This document shows, piece by piece, positions 11,153 through 23,239 of a DNA stretch of 64,000 bases (within the stretch, counting starts at the first letter, position 1; every line of letters begins with the position of its first letter). The stretch is from positions 72,201,190 to 72,265,189 of the forward strand of contig NC_134097.1 in assembly GCF_000715075.1 (NCBI RefSeq), written 5' to 3'. The notes beneath the pieces are model-generated. The model ran no database searches and was not told where the DNA came from. It saw nothing but the letters and a program-made list of their open reading frames with translations. The translations under genes were made by a program, and so were the position numbers. Source of the stretch: Nicotiana tabacum. Lineage: Eukaryota; Streptophyta; Magnoliopsida; Solanales; Solanaceae.

Positions 11153-12663
11153 GCATCGTGAATAAGTAAATGAACTAACACATATTTTTTATTTTTTATT
11201 TTTTTAATTGGAATTTGTGAAAGAACTGCTTCAAAAGAAGAAAAGAAATATATATTTTTTTGATTGATTTCTTTTGAAAGAAAGACTTGTAAAAGTTCAT
11301 TTTCTTTTGATTTGAACTTTGAGAATTTCAAAAGTAAAAGGAAGATATTTTTTTTCTGAATTTTCATTTGCTTTTTTTTCTTCTTATTCTAAAGAAAAAA
11401 AAAGAAAATATTTTTGAAATTTTACTTTTAATAAAAGAAATGCTTCTAAAAGTATTTTTTTTGAATTTTGAATTTTCTTTCAATTTTGAAAGAAGAATAA
11501 AAATATTTTCGGATTTTTTTTTTAAAAGAAAACATTTTTATTATTTTTGTTTTATCAACAATGGAAAATAAAGATATTTATATTATTTTTTTGCAAGACA
11601 TATCTTTTTTGGAATTTTAATTTGAATTTTCTTGGCAAGACAAATACTCCTTGCAACAAATAAAGATATATATATCTTTTGAAAATAAAAAAAAAACTTT
11701 TCGGATTTATATATATATATATATATTTGCGACAGATAATGAAAGACTTTTTTTTTATTTTTTTTTATTTTTTATTTTTTACGTTTTCATAAGCAAATAA
11801 ATAAAAAACCATTTTAAAAATAAGACTCTTTTTCATTTTCATTTTCATGGCAAGACAAACTATATATTTTTTCTATTTTTATTTTTGAAAAACAAAACAG
11901 AACAACGACTCTTTTTTTTCTTTTCTTAGCTTTTAATAAAACAAACTAATAAGACATTTTTTTTCATTTTCTCAAAATTTCGGCAGAGTTTTGACAGTAT
12001 TGGGGCATTTGTTTTCTTTTCAAAAATAAACAATCAATTCCCTAACCGCTATTTCTTTTTTTCAATTTCAAAATATTATTCCTGATATTCACAAGTCAGT
12101 CAGCACACAAGTCCGAATCAAATAAATGCGCAAGTAGTAGCAAGTAAGATGCATCAGGATGGTCATTTTCATTTTTGGTACACCTGTCCTAGACAGACCC
12201 AACCCCTGTGTTGGGCCTCCAAAGTCAAATGCACGTGATGCAAACAAACGTTCCTACTAGGGATCCGGCATGTAGCTGAGTTTTTCTAAGTGAAAAACCT
12301 GAGGCATATTGTTCTAGCCCTGGCTTACCCAAGTGGACAGCTTGAGCCGAAATGGGGGCAACGTACCGGGAGCACGAAAGTCTGCCCGGCCTAGTTACTT
12401 GTCCCAACTTCGTCTTATTTGGTATGACTTCTAACAGAAAGGTGGGTCACGCGCACGTGTACACCATAAGTTCAGAAGACTCAGAAAGAAGAAGGGTTTC
12501 GTAGCAGTTGTATGTACACAATTCAGATAATATTAAAGCGGTAAAAGCATCATTTAGCACATTAGGCATATATCATGTAAAAATCAGATAATAAATAAAG
12601 CCAACTATAACAATTATTTTAAGCTCGAATTCTTGAACCCTGAACCAGTGGTTCTGGGTTACA

Positions 12664-12683
12664 TGTCCCCAGCGGAGTCGCTA
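12664..12683 (-). other. E1 primer binding site, tRNA-Arg type
   Basis: On the minus strand TAGCGACTCCGCTGGGGACA begins 4 nt after the LTR end. It is complementary to a tRNA 3' end of the form TCCCCAGCGGAGTCGCCA, which fits plant tRNA-Arg from memory and is the primer class reported for Ogre elements. The second base (A for G) is a mismatch; E3 has TGGCGACTCTGATGGGGACA. Confidence 0.7.
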
Positions 12684-12687
12684 GAGC

Positions 12688-15600
12688 TGTCACACCTCCT
12701 TTTTCCGTACCCGAGAGGGTACAAGGGAGTTTTTCCAATTAAAGGACAATCGAAACGGGATTGGTTTATTTATTTCAGAGTCGCCACTTGGGAGATTTAG
12801 GGTGTCCCAAGTCACCAATTTTAATCCCGAATCGAGGAAAAGAATAACTCCATACTACAGTCTGCGTACCAGAAATCCGGATAAGGAATTCTGTTAACCC
12901 GGGAGAAGGTGTTAGGCATTCCCGAGTTCCGTGGTTCTAGCACGGTCGCTCAACTGTTATATTTGGCTTGATTATCTGATTTTATACAAATGTGAACTTA
13001 TGTGCCAATTTTATCTTTTAACCGCTTTTATCATTTACTGTTATTTTTATCAAGAATTGCAACGTTATAAAAATGTATCTCGAACCACGTTACAATCAAT
13101 GTACCCGTGGTCGTCGACACACTTTGACTCCGTTGAGATTTGGATTTGGGTCACATCAATTTGCACCTGAGTTTAAGGAAATTAAATTATTAAAGGCGCG
13201 CCTAAAGCGACTAGCGTATTTATTTTGGGTAGGACCGTGGAATTTTACTAAAACGGTCCATCCCGAAGTCTAAACAATTTTTAAAGCAAATATTTACTGA
13301 GGGCCCCGCAATTTGTATTTTATTTGGCGAGGCTCATCTCATTCTTATTTTTTAAAATGAATTTGCAACGTCATGGACACGCATCTCGAACCACGTCACA
13401 ATCAATGTACCCGTGATTAGAAACACATTTCGACTCCGTTGAGAATTGGATTTGGGTCACATAAATGTGCACCCAAGTTTAAGAAAGTAAGATTTATTAA
13501 GGCGCGTCCTAAAGAGTCTAACGTATTGTTTATTTTAGGAAGAGGCCGTGAAGGTTCATTAAACGGCCAAATCCAAAGTCTAGTCAATGGTTATGTATTT
13601 TATTGAGGGCCCCGGCGGTTTGTGATTTATTTGGCGAGGCTCGTCTCATTTTTATTTTAAAGGATAAACCTATAGTGACTATATTTTCTATTAAGTTCGT
13701 CTCTAAAATAAAAGAAAATCTCTTAATTATTTACATGCTGAAAACGTAACTTATTAGTTACTAGTTTATGGCTAATGCAATGTAAAAATTGCGATCGAGT
13801 TTGTACAAAGAAAAACTGCTTTCATTTTTATATTCTATTATTTACTAATGCTAGAACATGAGAGGGATACACAATAATATCAAAGCAGATTAACTATTCT
13901 TCAAATAATTTAAACTAGCATTATTAGATGAAGAAATCATACATATGCAGCCTCATTACTCATTAATTAATCGACTACATTTTTATACAAAGAGAGGAAA
14001 ATTAATATTCAAACACAGATCCAAACAAAAGAATTCAACAGGAACAAGAGCCTGATTAATATTTCATTTTTCGCTTCAAGCCAAGAGTGTACAAATGTGT
14101 ACCTGGAAACAGCAGTACAAGAACAAAAGAAGTAGGAGTCAGCAACAGTAATAACGCGGCAACAGCAGGTTCAGCAACACCGCAAAACCAGTAACAACCA
14201 GTAGAATGACCCAGTAATAGATTGAAAACTCAGCAGTGCAAAAGTACAATCGCAGTCAAAGCAGAAGAGAGAAAAGATACGAGATGCAGTAGTTTCTGAC
14301 TTTTGAATAACACTCGAAGAAAAGCAAACAGAATTGTTCGAGTGAAAGTTCAAATTGTCTTTCTCTTTTACGATCACAAACTCTCTCAAGTATAAAAGTA
14401 TGTCAACTCTCAAGTGTAAAAAAAATCTGTCAACTCTCCACCCTTTTTCTCTCAATCTTCAAGTTCTAGTCCCTCTTTAATGTGTCAAATGACCATATAT
14501 ATATAGCAAGACCTTGTCTTGAATTCCCAACCCCAAAATTATTCCCCCAATGACATGTTTTGTCCCACTAATTAATGTTTTCTTTATTTTAAACTTTGTC
14601 CCCCATGCCTACATTAAATAACTAACACATTCCCAACCCATTACAATTTGTCCCCCATGCCTATATTAAAAAAGTACAAGATTCCTCCCCATTATAATTT
14701 GTCCCCCATGCCTATATTAAAAAAAGTACAAGATTCCTTCCCATTATGTTTTGTCTTGTCCCCCATTACATTAAACAAGTACATCAAAAACCCCACCCCA
14801 TTATATTTGTCTCCCATGCTTAACATAAAGAATCAAAATAATGTTCAATTACCAAACTACCCCTCCGACCTTATTGCAATTACAAATCTACCCCCGAATG
14901 CAATGCAATTTACCAAATTACCCCTCTGCTCTAAACAATCAATTAATCATAACTCAACCAAAATATAGTCAAGATGACCAATTTCTCAACAATCTTCAAC
15001 AACAAATCATATGAACATGATGAACAACACAAACTCCAAATTAATGGAAATAAATCAACCATATCGGGAACCAATCCTGGTTAATTTAGATCATCAATGG
15101 ATGAACAAAGATACAACAATACCAACAACAATATGCATGATTCAATTAAATCAACAAATCACAAACAAACATAAACTCACATTAAATCACTGGATTTAAA
15201 CATGAACTTCAAACAAAGATGAACATGAATTAAATCTGTTTTTTAAGCAACAAACATGACGGATTTCTAACGATTCAAACAACATTAACATTTTCTGGAA
15301 AATTCATAACAACATGAAACAAATTGAAGAAATAATTAATTAAATTTCACTTTGAATCTAACAAGCATTAAACTAACAAATATTCACTTAAACAACAACA
15401 AAGATTCACTTAAACAACGATACGAACATGAAATAAACATGAAAAACAATTAATTAATCTTTCATTTTGAATCTGAAAAATTAATTTAACAAACAACACA
15501 TGAACATGAACTAAAAATTAATTCAAACGATAAACAAAACAAACATTTGCCGATTTTAGATTCGAAAATATCAAAACAAAATACGGACAAAATAAAACTC

Positions 15601-16925
15601 AAAAATCTACTAACCGAATCGAACAATCATACGTACGAACTGTTTCGGCGACCCTCGACCAAAGCTCAACCAAACGACGACGAACCCGAACCTAAGAAGT
15701 TGACGCCGAAGCCACAGCCACAACTGATGCGGCAGAAGTGCTGAAACGAAAGCAGCTGGGGGGTGCGTTGGGTTCGCTTGCAGCTGAAAGCAGAAGAGAC
15801 AGCTAAGGAATAGCTCGGCCATGGCGAGCTCGAGCTTTGAAGAAGATGAAGTGCAAGCAGCAGCGTGGCAGCAACCAACGGCGAAGAACTCCACAGCAGC
15901 AGCCCGCAACACGTTTGGAACGGGAAGACGAAGCAGCAGCTGCTGAAACAATGGTGTTTGCCGGAGCAACTGTGGAGGGTCGTTTGAGCAGTGACGACGT
16001 CGGGGTAGTGACAGCGTCCATGGCGGACTGTCTGGGCCATCACTGGTCGTCGACTGTTATGGCATGGATGGTGGTTGACGACGAGGGTGAGGGCAGCCAT
16101 GGACGTCGAGCTCGAACTCGAGCTTGACGTCGAACGACGAAGATGAAGTCGCGATGGATGGTGAAGCAGAAAGAGCAGCAATGGTGTGAAGGAGAAGAAG
16201 CTGGTCGTGGGGTGGAAGGGAAGTAACGAGGGCAGCCATGGACGGGGTCTTTGAGATTTTGGAGAAGAAGGAGCCAAAAATGGGTGTGGGGGCGGACCAT
16301 CTTTTAGGGTTTTTTAGGTTTTTTTTTCTTTTATTTTTTCCTTTTTTGTGTTTTGAATGAAGAGGGGTGTTGGGTCAATGGGTCAATGGGGTGGACCGGG
16401 TCGACCCGTGTGAAGTGGACTGGGTCGTGGACAATTGTTTGGGCCTGGGGTTGAAAATTGAAGAAGTGGCCCAATCCGATTTTTATTTGTATTTTTGTTA
16501 TCTTTTCTTCTTTTATTTTCTAAAACTAAATTATAAAAATACTTAAATTATTAATAAGAACTAAATTAAGTTATAAAAGCGCAAATTAACTACCAATAAC
16601 AATTAACGCATAATTTAGTAATAATTAAGCATAAAATTGTTCATTTGGACATTAAATGCTAAAAATGCAAAAGATGCCTATTTTTGTAATTTTTAATTTT
16701 TGTAAAACTAATGTAATTACTAACAATTATAGAATTAAATCCTACATGCAAATGCGACATATTTTTGTATTTTTTGTTAATTTTGCAAATAAACAAACAC
16801 AGACAAATACAAATAATAATCCAAAAATATCACAAAAGTACTCAAAATTGCACACCAAGGAAAATCATTTTATTTTGCATTTTTTGAGAGTATTTCTCAT
16901 ATAGGGCAAAAATCACGTGCTTACA
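12688..16925 (-). repeat. E1 5' LTR, 4238 bp
   Basis: Bounded by TGTCACACC at 12688 and GCTTACA at 16925, that is TG...CA on the minus strand. Its centre differs strongly from the E3 LTR but resembles solo LTR E4, so E1 and E4 form one LTR subfamily. It contains a 306-bp tandem duplication (13061-13366 and 13367-13660) and a copy of the primer-site core 12 nt long (12775-12786). Confidence 0.9.
13061..13660 (-). repeat. Tandem duplication (about 306-bp period) inside the E1 LTR
   Basis: Both halves carry ATCTCGAACCACG, AATCAATGTACCCGTG, GGATTTGGGTCACAT, AAGGCGCG and then GAGGGCCCC...GGCGAGGCTC. The E3 LTR has a single copy. The halves have diverged by substitutions, so the duplication is older than the insertion. 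Confidence 0.8.
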
Positions 16926-18063
16926 ATAAACAACTATCTTTACAAAAGGACATTCGGCGGCCCTTTGGCTAAATGCCTAGGACCAAATCAAACAAGGTGT
17001 GTGCTCGAAGAAATACACGAAGGTCACTGCGGTGCCCATACAAGCAACCGGGCCCTCGTCAGATGCCTCATTTGGACAGGATACTACTGGCCCACTATGA
17101 AAAAGTAAGCAACGGATTACGTCAAAAAATATGAGCAATACCAAAAGTACGCACCGATGATACACCAAGTGGGCGAACTCCTGCACTCCGTTACTTCGCC
17201 ATGGTCGTTCATCAAATGGGGAATGGACATCGTCAGACCCCTCCATATGGGTCGAGGTAAGATACACTTCCTTTTAGTTTTAACTGACTACTTTTCCAAA
17301 TGGGTGGAAGCAGGTGAATTCGCCTAAATACGCGAACAGGAAGTCATCACCTTCATATGGAAAAATATCATATGTCGTTTCGGCATCCCCAAAGAAATCA
17401 GCTGCGACACTATACCTCAGTTTGTTGAAAAAAAAAACGACCAAGTTATTTGACAAATAGCGCATCAAGCAAATACTCTCCACGCCATATCATCCAACTA
17501 GCAACGGTCAGGCAGAATCCTCCAACAAAACAATACTAAATATACTAAAGAAAAAGCTCGAGCATGCCAAAGGGCTGTGGCCGGAATTGCTACCGGAGGT
17601 ATTATGGGCCTACCACACCATGCCAAAGACCAGCACAGGCGAAACGCCATATTCATTAGTCTACGGGACTAACGTCGTTATACCCGTTGAAGTCGGAGAA
17701 CCTAGCCTAAGATACTCCAATGAAAGTGGACCAAATAATGACGAAAACAGAATATAGGACCTCGACGAAGTAGAGGAACGGAGAGATATGGATCATGTAA
17801 GGATGGTAGCCCAAAAACAACAAGCGGAAAGGTACTAAAACAAGAAAGCAAAAATACGTCCGCTCAAAGTGGGAGACTACATCCTCAAGGCCAAAATACA
17901 AGCGACTAAAGACCCAAAAGAAGGAAAATTGGGAACCAATTGGGACGGACCATATAAAATTACAGCGGCGGCAAGCAAAGGGGCATTACAACTAGAAACA
18001 ATGGAGGGAAAACTGCTATAGAATAACTAGAATGTTGTCAACCTTAAATACTTCCACTTCTAA
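16926..18063 (+). pseudogene. E2 unit A integrase fragment
   Basis: Begins exactly at the E1 insertion point in Leu-Ile-Asn-Asn-Tyr-Leu-Tyr-Lys and runs to the pol end. Visible parts: zinc-binding HHCC region (Gly-His-Cys-Gly-Ala-His, then Glu-Gln-Tyr where unit B has Cys-Glu-Gln-Cys), catalytic core start (Trp-Gly-Met-Asp-Ile-Val) and a C-terminal part (Leu-Lys-Val-Gly-Asp-Tyr, Leu-Gly-Thr-Asn-Trp-Asp-Gly-Pro-Tyr-Lys). Multiple in-frame stops and frame changes. The second catalytic Asp motif is Cys-Asp-Thr-Ile-Pro-Gln-Phe, not the usual Ser-Asp-Asn-Gly. Dead copy. Confidence 0.85.
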
Positions 18064-18329
18064 AAAAGGACGCTGCACGAGTCGTACTCTTTTTCCCTCA
18101 CCCGAATTTTGTCCCAATTAGGTTTTCCCGGAGAGGTTTTTATTGAGGCGACGAGGGGGATGTCTCGGAGTTTAAAGTATAATTCATTGCCCCGCCTGTC
18201 GATGATGTCTCCAGGCCGAATGATGAAGGGACTAGATACAAGGAAACTTCTCCAATGTGTATGAAACTGACATGTACAATACTCCAATAAATGAAATAAA
18301 GCAACATTTTACTCAACATTTCACTCTCC

Positions 18330-19250
18330 TCGATCTCCGTTTAAAAAAAAGAGTTCGACTTCGTTTGAACCACAACGGGTTAGCATTTCGACCAGCTCGA
18401 AATAACACCCTTATGGCAAAGGGCCATCGCCAAAAAAAAGAGTTTGACCTCGTTCGAACCACGACTGGTTAACATCTCGACCAGCTCAAAATAACACCCT
18501 GACGACCAAGGGCCACGCCAAAAAGAAAAGTTCGACCTCGTTCGAACCACAACGGGTTAACATGTTGACCAGCTCGAAATAACACCCCTATGGCCAAGGG
18601 CTATCGCAAAAAGAAGATTTCGACCTCGTTCGAACCACAAAGGGTTAACATTTCGACCAGCTCGAAATAACACACCTATGACCGAGGGCCATCGCCAAAA
18701 AGAAGAGCTCGACCTCGTTCGAACCACAACGGGTTAACATTTCAACCAGCTCAAAATAACACCCCTACAGCCAAGGGCCATCGCCAAAAAAAAGAGTTCA
18801 ACCTCGTTCGAACCACAACGGGTTAACATTTTGACCATCTCGAAATAATACCCCTATGGATAAGGCTATCGCAAAAGAAAAGAGTTCAACCTCGCTCGAA
18901 CTGCGACGGGTTAACATTTCGATATTAGCTCGAAATAACACCCCTACGGCTAAGGCCATCACCAAAGAAGAGAGTTTGACCTCGCTCGAACCGCGACGGG
19001 TTAACATTTTGCATTAGCTCAAAATAACACCCCTAAGGATAAGGTCATCGCCAAAGAAAAGAATTCGACCTTGCTAGAAATGCAACGGGTTAACATTTTA
19101 ACATTTACTCGAAATCACACCCTTACGGCAAAGGCCATCGCCAAAGGCAAGAGTTTGACCTTGCTCGAAACGCAATTGGTTAATGTTTTGACATTAACTC
19201 GAAATAACACCTTTGCGGTAAAGGCTGTAGCCAAATAAAGAGCTGGACCT
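18330..19250 (+). repeat. Tandem array of about 88-bp units, about 10 copies (E2 unit A)
   Basis: Units carry TTCGACCTCGTTCGAACCAC, GGGTTAACATTTCGACCAGC, TCGAAATAACACCCC and GGCCATCGCCAAA. They lie between pol and the antisense ORF. The array in unit B is homologous, with about 11 units. Units towards the right end drift in sequence. Confidence 0.9.
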
Positions 19251-19506
19251 TGCTCAAATCATTTAATAGTCGATGTCACATAGATTACTTGACATCCGAC
19301 GTCGCCCGGATTACGATAAAATATCTCACAAGGCTGGGCAGTCCAGGGCCCCCTTGCAACAAAAAAACACACAACGAGAAAACAGTTCAGAGGTATGCCA
19401 CAAAAAGTAATTGCTCCATTACAACTGATATATTACAAAAGTTTTTTACAAAGGGCTCAAGGACACCCCCACAAAATAGCAAACCAAAAATAAATACAAC
19501 CAAGTC

Positions 19507-22158
19507 CTACTCCATATCATCCCTCGTGGCATACTCCTCAATGAACCAAGAATTGGAGGCGAGCTTGTCCGCATCGTCATAGTCAACATTGTCTTTGCCA
19601 GGCGTGTCGGGGTTGTAACCACACGCCTCACGAGCGGCACGTGCTTTAATATGCACCTCTCAAGGTTCTACCTCAGACACTTTCTCATCGGCACAAAGAG
19701 ACTTATACACGTCAAGTTGAGCTTCGGCATAAACCCACAACTCATATTAATCCCGTGGCACGACATGGTCGGCTGAAGCATGAGACGTAAAGGGTTGCAA
19801 CTGCCGTCACATAACCTCCGCTTTTAAAGCGACAACTTTTTTATTTAACACAGACAACTCCGCTTCCAGATCTCGGATACATCCCTCAAAGCTCGTTGTC
19901 TCAAACGCCTCCACCTCTGCCTCCTTGTCCCGCTCTGATATACAAACACGAAGGGCATCTTGCAAAGCCACTACCTATGAGATGGCAGCCGCCCTATCCC
20001 TTTCAGTATGGGTCAATCCATAAGCCTTAAAGCTCAGCTCACCCCTAAGGTCGATAACCTCCGCCTCCCTCTTGTCAAGCTCAGCCATTAAGACGACATT
20101 CTACATTTGAAGGTCGGCGTTCTCAGCCATCACCCCCTTACTCATATCGAGTTTATCTTCTTTGGCCTTAAAAGCCGCCTTAAGTTCACTGCATCGGGCA
20201 ATGGCCTTCACTAAGTCTTCGTCCCACTCCTTCAACTCTTCGATTTTCTGTGCCAACTATTTCTCCTTCTGCTTGAGTCCATCACGGAACAACTGAAAAT
20301 AGATGTCCTGACTGAAAAGGTCGACCAATGCATGATGTTTGGTATGGTATTCCTTATATTTGGAGGCCACTCTCCCAAAAATTGCCGTACTCTGCCTATC
20401 CTTCCGATCGTGCTCAGCCTCCTTGATAAGGGTCTAGTATGCAAAGCAAATACAAAACAAAGAAGGGGTTAAGTATAGAAAAACAAACCCATAAACAAAG
20501 AGAAGAGATAAGCGCTTACCCGCAGAGTCATACCAAAAATGCTCCGCGACAGATCTACATCGATCATTGCCTTAAGCACCGCGCTCTGGGAAGCAGCACA
20601 TAAAGGGGCAAACGCCGATGCTTCCTATTCGCAATTTGCCAATAAATCATAGTCCACTTAAGGACCTTCCATCCTCACCTCTACGTGAGTATGCCGCTCC
20701 AAATAAGCTCGCACATATTCTGGTTCGATATCTGAACCTAAACTGTCGTCCTCGACATGCTCAATCCCGCCTCCTCCGACGACAGACGATATGCCACCCT
20801 CGACAGATCATACAGATCCCCCCTTGATATATTCCTTCGGTCATGGGGGAACTCCTTGCCAAAATAGCGTCCGCCATAAGAACTACACAAGTGCCTGACC
20901 TAGGCAAAGATGCCGCCCCCGCAACATCAGTTCTGTTCTTTCCAGTATCGGAGGCGACGACCTTCCCAAACTCTAACCTCCTCGTCTTCCTCGACTGTGA
21001 TTCATCCCCGTTAGATGGATCATCCATGAGGTGATAGATGGGTTTAGAGGAGATCTCTTCCCGTACAACGATGTCATGGAAAGAGTCTCTAGCTGGTACA
21101 GATTGAGCACGGCCTCCTCGAACAGACTCGGCCAGGGAAAACTGCATCCTTGCTGACGCGATGGCCTGGAGAAATGCTGGGAGTAGAGCCTTCTTCTTGG
21201 AAGCCTTACAACATATCATCACGAAGAGGTCGTATCAATAAACGACAACAAACATCCAAAGGTTAAAGAAAAAGGAACACATACCGGATGGAATTTTCGG
21301 CCCAAAGCGTTTAAGGAAAGTAGGCCAATCTCGAGTCCCCGCCACATAATCAAGTACGCGAGCTACCTAGTCTTCGATACCGGCAATGGGATGGGGTGTA
21401 CGCCTCATAGCTACATGGGAAAGTTACAAATAAGTACAAAATTGGAAAGAACAAAAGTAAACAACGAGTACTAACACCTACGGTTACAATTCCACCGCTC
21501 TGGGAATCCAGCTGGGTCTGACACCAAGTGCTCGGTTATAATGAAGAAGTATTTGTGCCAAAATTTGCGGCTTGCCCAGTCGTCCATTCCGACCACCAGC
21601 CCCCTGGTCCCACGATGCCTCAAGTGTATCATATTGCCCCTGTGAAAACTCGGGGAAAACAAAGGTAAAAGGTGATGAAGGCCAACTTCACACCCCGCCA
21701 ACTCTGCATACTTCGTCAATATTGGAAAAATCTTATACATATACGGAGATAGCTGCGCTGTGCAGACCTCGTAAAACCAACATAATTCCTTCGCCAACGG
21801 AACAAGAGGGGGTTTTGGCCGATTACAAAGGGATATACGTAAAAAGCATAATATTCCGGTCTATGGACCTCCATAAGGTCCCTCCTAGACGGAACCATCT
21901 CAACATGGGGAGAAATGTTGTACGTAGACCGAAGGTCATCTATATGAGCCTGCTTAGCCTTAGAAACCACCGGGACGGGGGAAGAGGCAGGTTCTTTGTG
22001 AAAATCATTCTGGGACATAGGATTTCCCGGGAGTATCTCCTCCACGGTGGGAAAGTTATCCCCTCCTCCACCGCCATATCCTCACCACCAGAAGGAGATA
22101 CCATGGATAATAGGGTGGAATCAGAAATTTCTTCTTGTGACCGACGCGTTCTAGGCAT
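19507..22158 (-). pseudogene. E2 unit A antisense ORF (aORF), multi-exon, decayed
   Basis: A gene-like unit running opposite to the element, between pol and the 3' LTR, as known for several Tat-lineage elements. Starts at the ATG at 22158. The first exon has a region resembling the putative gypsy-type transposon family (PF04195-like: Val-His-Arg-Pro-Glu-Tyr, Phe-Tyr-Glu-Val-Cys-Thr-Ala, Phe-Pro-Glu-Arg-Trp). Candidate introns: 21411-21487 (GTAACC...TAG, joins in frame to Met-Arg-Arg-Thr-Pro), one starting at 21284 (GTATGTG) with unresolved acceptor, and 20434-20519 (GTAAGC...CTAG, joins in frame). The last exon encodes a charged coiled-coil of about 140 residues and an acidic tail ending at 19507. 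Two frame changes in exon 1 and an in-frame TAG before the coiled-coil, shared with unit B, break it. Function unknown; host regulation or structural roles are only guesses. Confidence 0.65.
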
Positions 22159-22622
22159 CTTGATGGCAGAAGGTATGACGGTAAAACGCAAAACAAAGAA
22201 TGATGAACGGAAAAGATGAGAAGAAGAATTACAAAAACAGAATTGAAGACCCAAGAAGAGATGACCAAAGAAGACAATACATATACAAGAAAGGAAATTG
22301 CTAAAAGTTCTTGAAAAAACAAAACCTTTACCTATTTATAGGGTTGGGTGGTGCTAGAATCGAAGCGGAGGGCTGCCAATGGCACCAAAACCAAAGCGAC
22401 AAGCAATCAGTCTCTACCTTGGGAAGATGCATAATGATGGCGCACGTGGGAGTGATGTAATTTCCCAATATGCTACACCATCCAGGATACTGTGGAACGC
22501 ACCACTCATTCTTTCTTGGTCAAACCGGTGTAATTCAATAGCCAAATTTCTCCGCGAGTATAGGCGATGTCCGCTTATCGAGGACGTATATGGCCACGAC
22601 CTCAACAAGTGGAGGGACTAAC

Positions 22623-23238
22623 TATATGGGTCCAAATTTGGCAACTATGATAGTTACCGAATAGGATGAGGAACGAGGTTATCATGATGCAATGTCTGAT
22701 GGTTGCAGTTATTAAAGACGACAACCAAAAGCGATCAGTCGAGACAAGATGTCAACGGTAGTGTAAACTTAGTAGAAAACAGTAAGAATATACTTTTCGA
22801 ATATTCTTTATGTAGTACTTTTTAGGGTTTCTTGGAAGATTGACTTTTATAAATAGGAAGAGTTAGTAAAGAAAAGGGGGATCCGGGAAAAGAGACAAAA
22901 GAACACTTTGTGAAAGAACTTATAAGAGTGGCCTGATTCATTGATTGCATAACTCAAAGTGTACATTATTGTTCTATACTGACAAGATCCGAGAAATCAT
23001 CAACCATCTGATATCTCCTTCTTTTCTACCCTATTGTCAGGGGAAGAGGCTTCCCAAAAGATCACAATAATTGAGTAATAACTTCCTTATATTACATTAT
23101 CCATATTTATCTATATCCATTGCACATTGATATTGTAGCATTCATGAGCACCTAATCGGCTCAACATATTAGCTAATGTCTTTCATCTTGCCTACATCAT
23201 TTATTAAATGATCTTGATTTTATTATCTTTAACTAAGA
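22623..23238 (+). repeat. E2 unit A LTR, 3' end truncated
   Basis: Matches 33240 onward of unit B. Its first bases read TATATGGGTCC where unit B has TGTATGGGTCC, so the terminal TG is mutated. A purine-rich tract (GTGGAGGGACTAAC) precedes it. It includes a TATA-like TTTATAAATAGG near 22848. The match to unit B stops near 23238, where the sequence jumps directly into reverse transcriptase coding DNA. Confidence 0.75.
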
Positions 23239-23239
23239 T

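Larger units (their letters stand above)
9835..12663 (-). other. E1 leader between primer site and gag, no gene
   Basis: About 2.8 kb, unusually long for a gypsy element but typical of Ogre-like ones. It holds two pseudoknot-like modules (10119-10183 and 11086-11152), duplicated blocks with paired GNRA hairpins (10729-10753 and 10942-10966), and a very AT-rich low-complexity stretch (about 11160-12060). Short ORFs in the AT-rich part are not conserved in E3. Confidence 0.75.
1..16925 (-). mobile_element. E1: non-autonomous Ogre-like (Tat lineage) LTR retrotransposon, cut by the left window edge
   Basis: Read on the minus strand the order is 5' LTR (12688-16925), tRNA-Arg-type primer site, 2.8 kb leader, gag pseudogene, small pol remnant, 3' region with tandem repeats, polypurine tract and 3' LTR (1-3653, incomplete). 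The two LTRs look about 98% alike by eye, so the insertion is fairly recent. Protease, RT, RNase H and most of integrase are absent, so it cannot move alone. It sits inside the integrase reading frame of E2: the sequence after 16925 continues the E2 frame. Its left flank is outside the window, so the target-site duplication cannot be checked. Tat/Ogre assignment rests on the primer site, the gag type and the intron-like acceptor before the pol remnant. Confidence 0.85.
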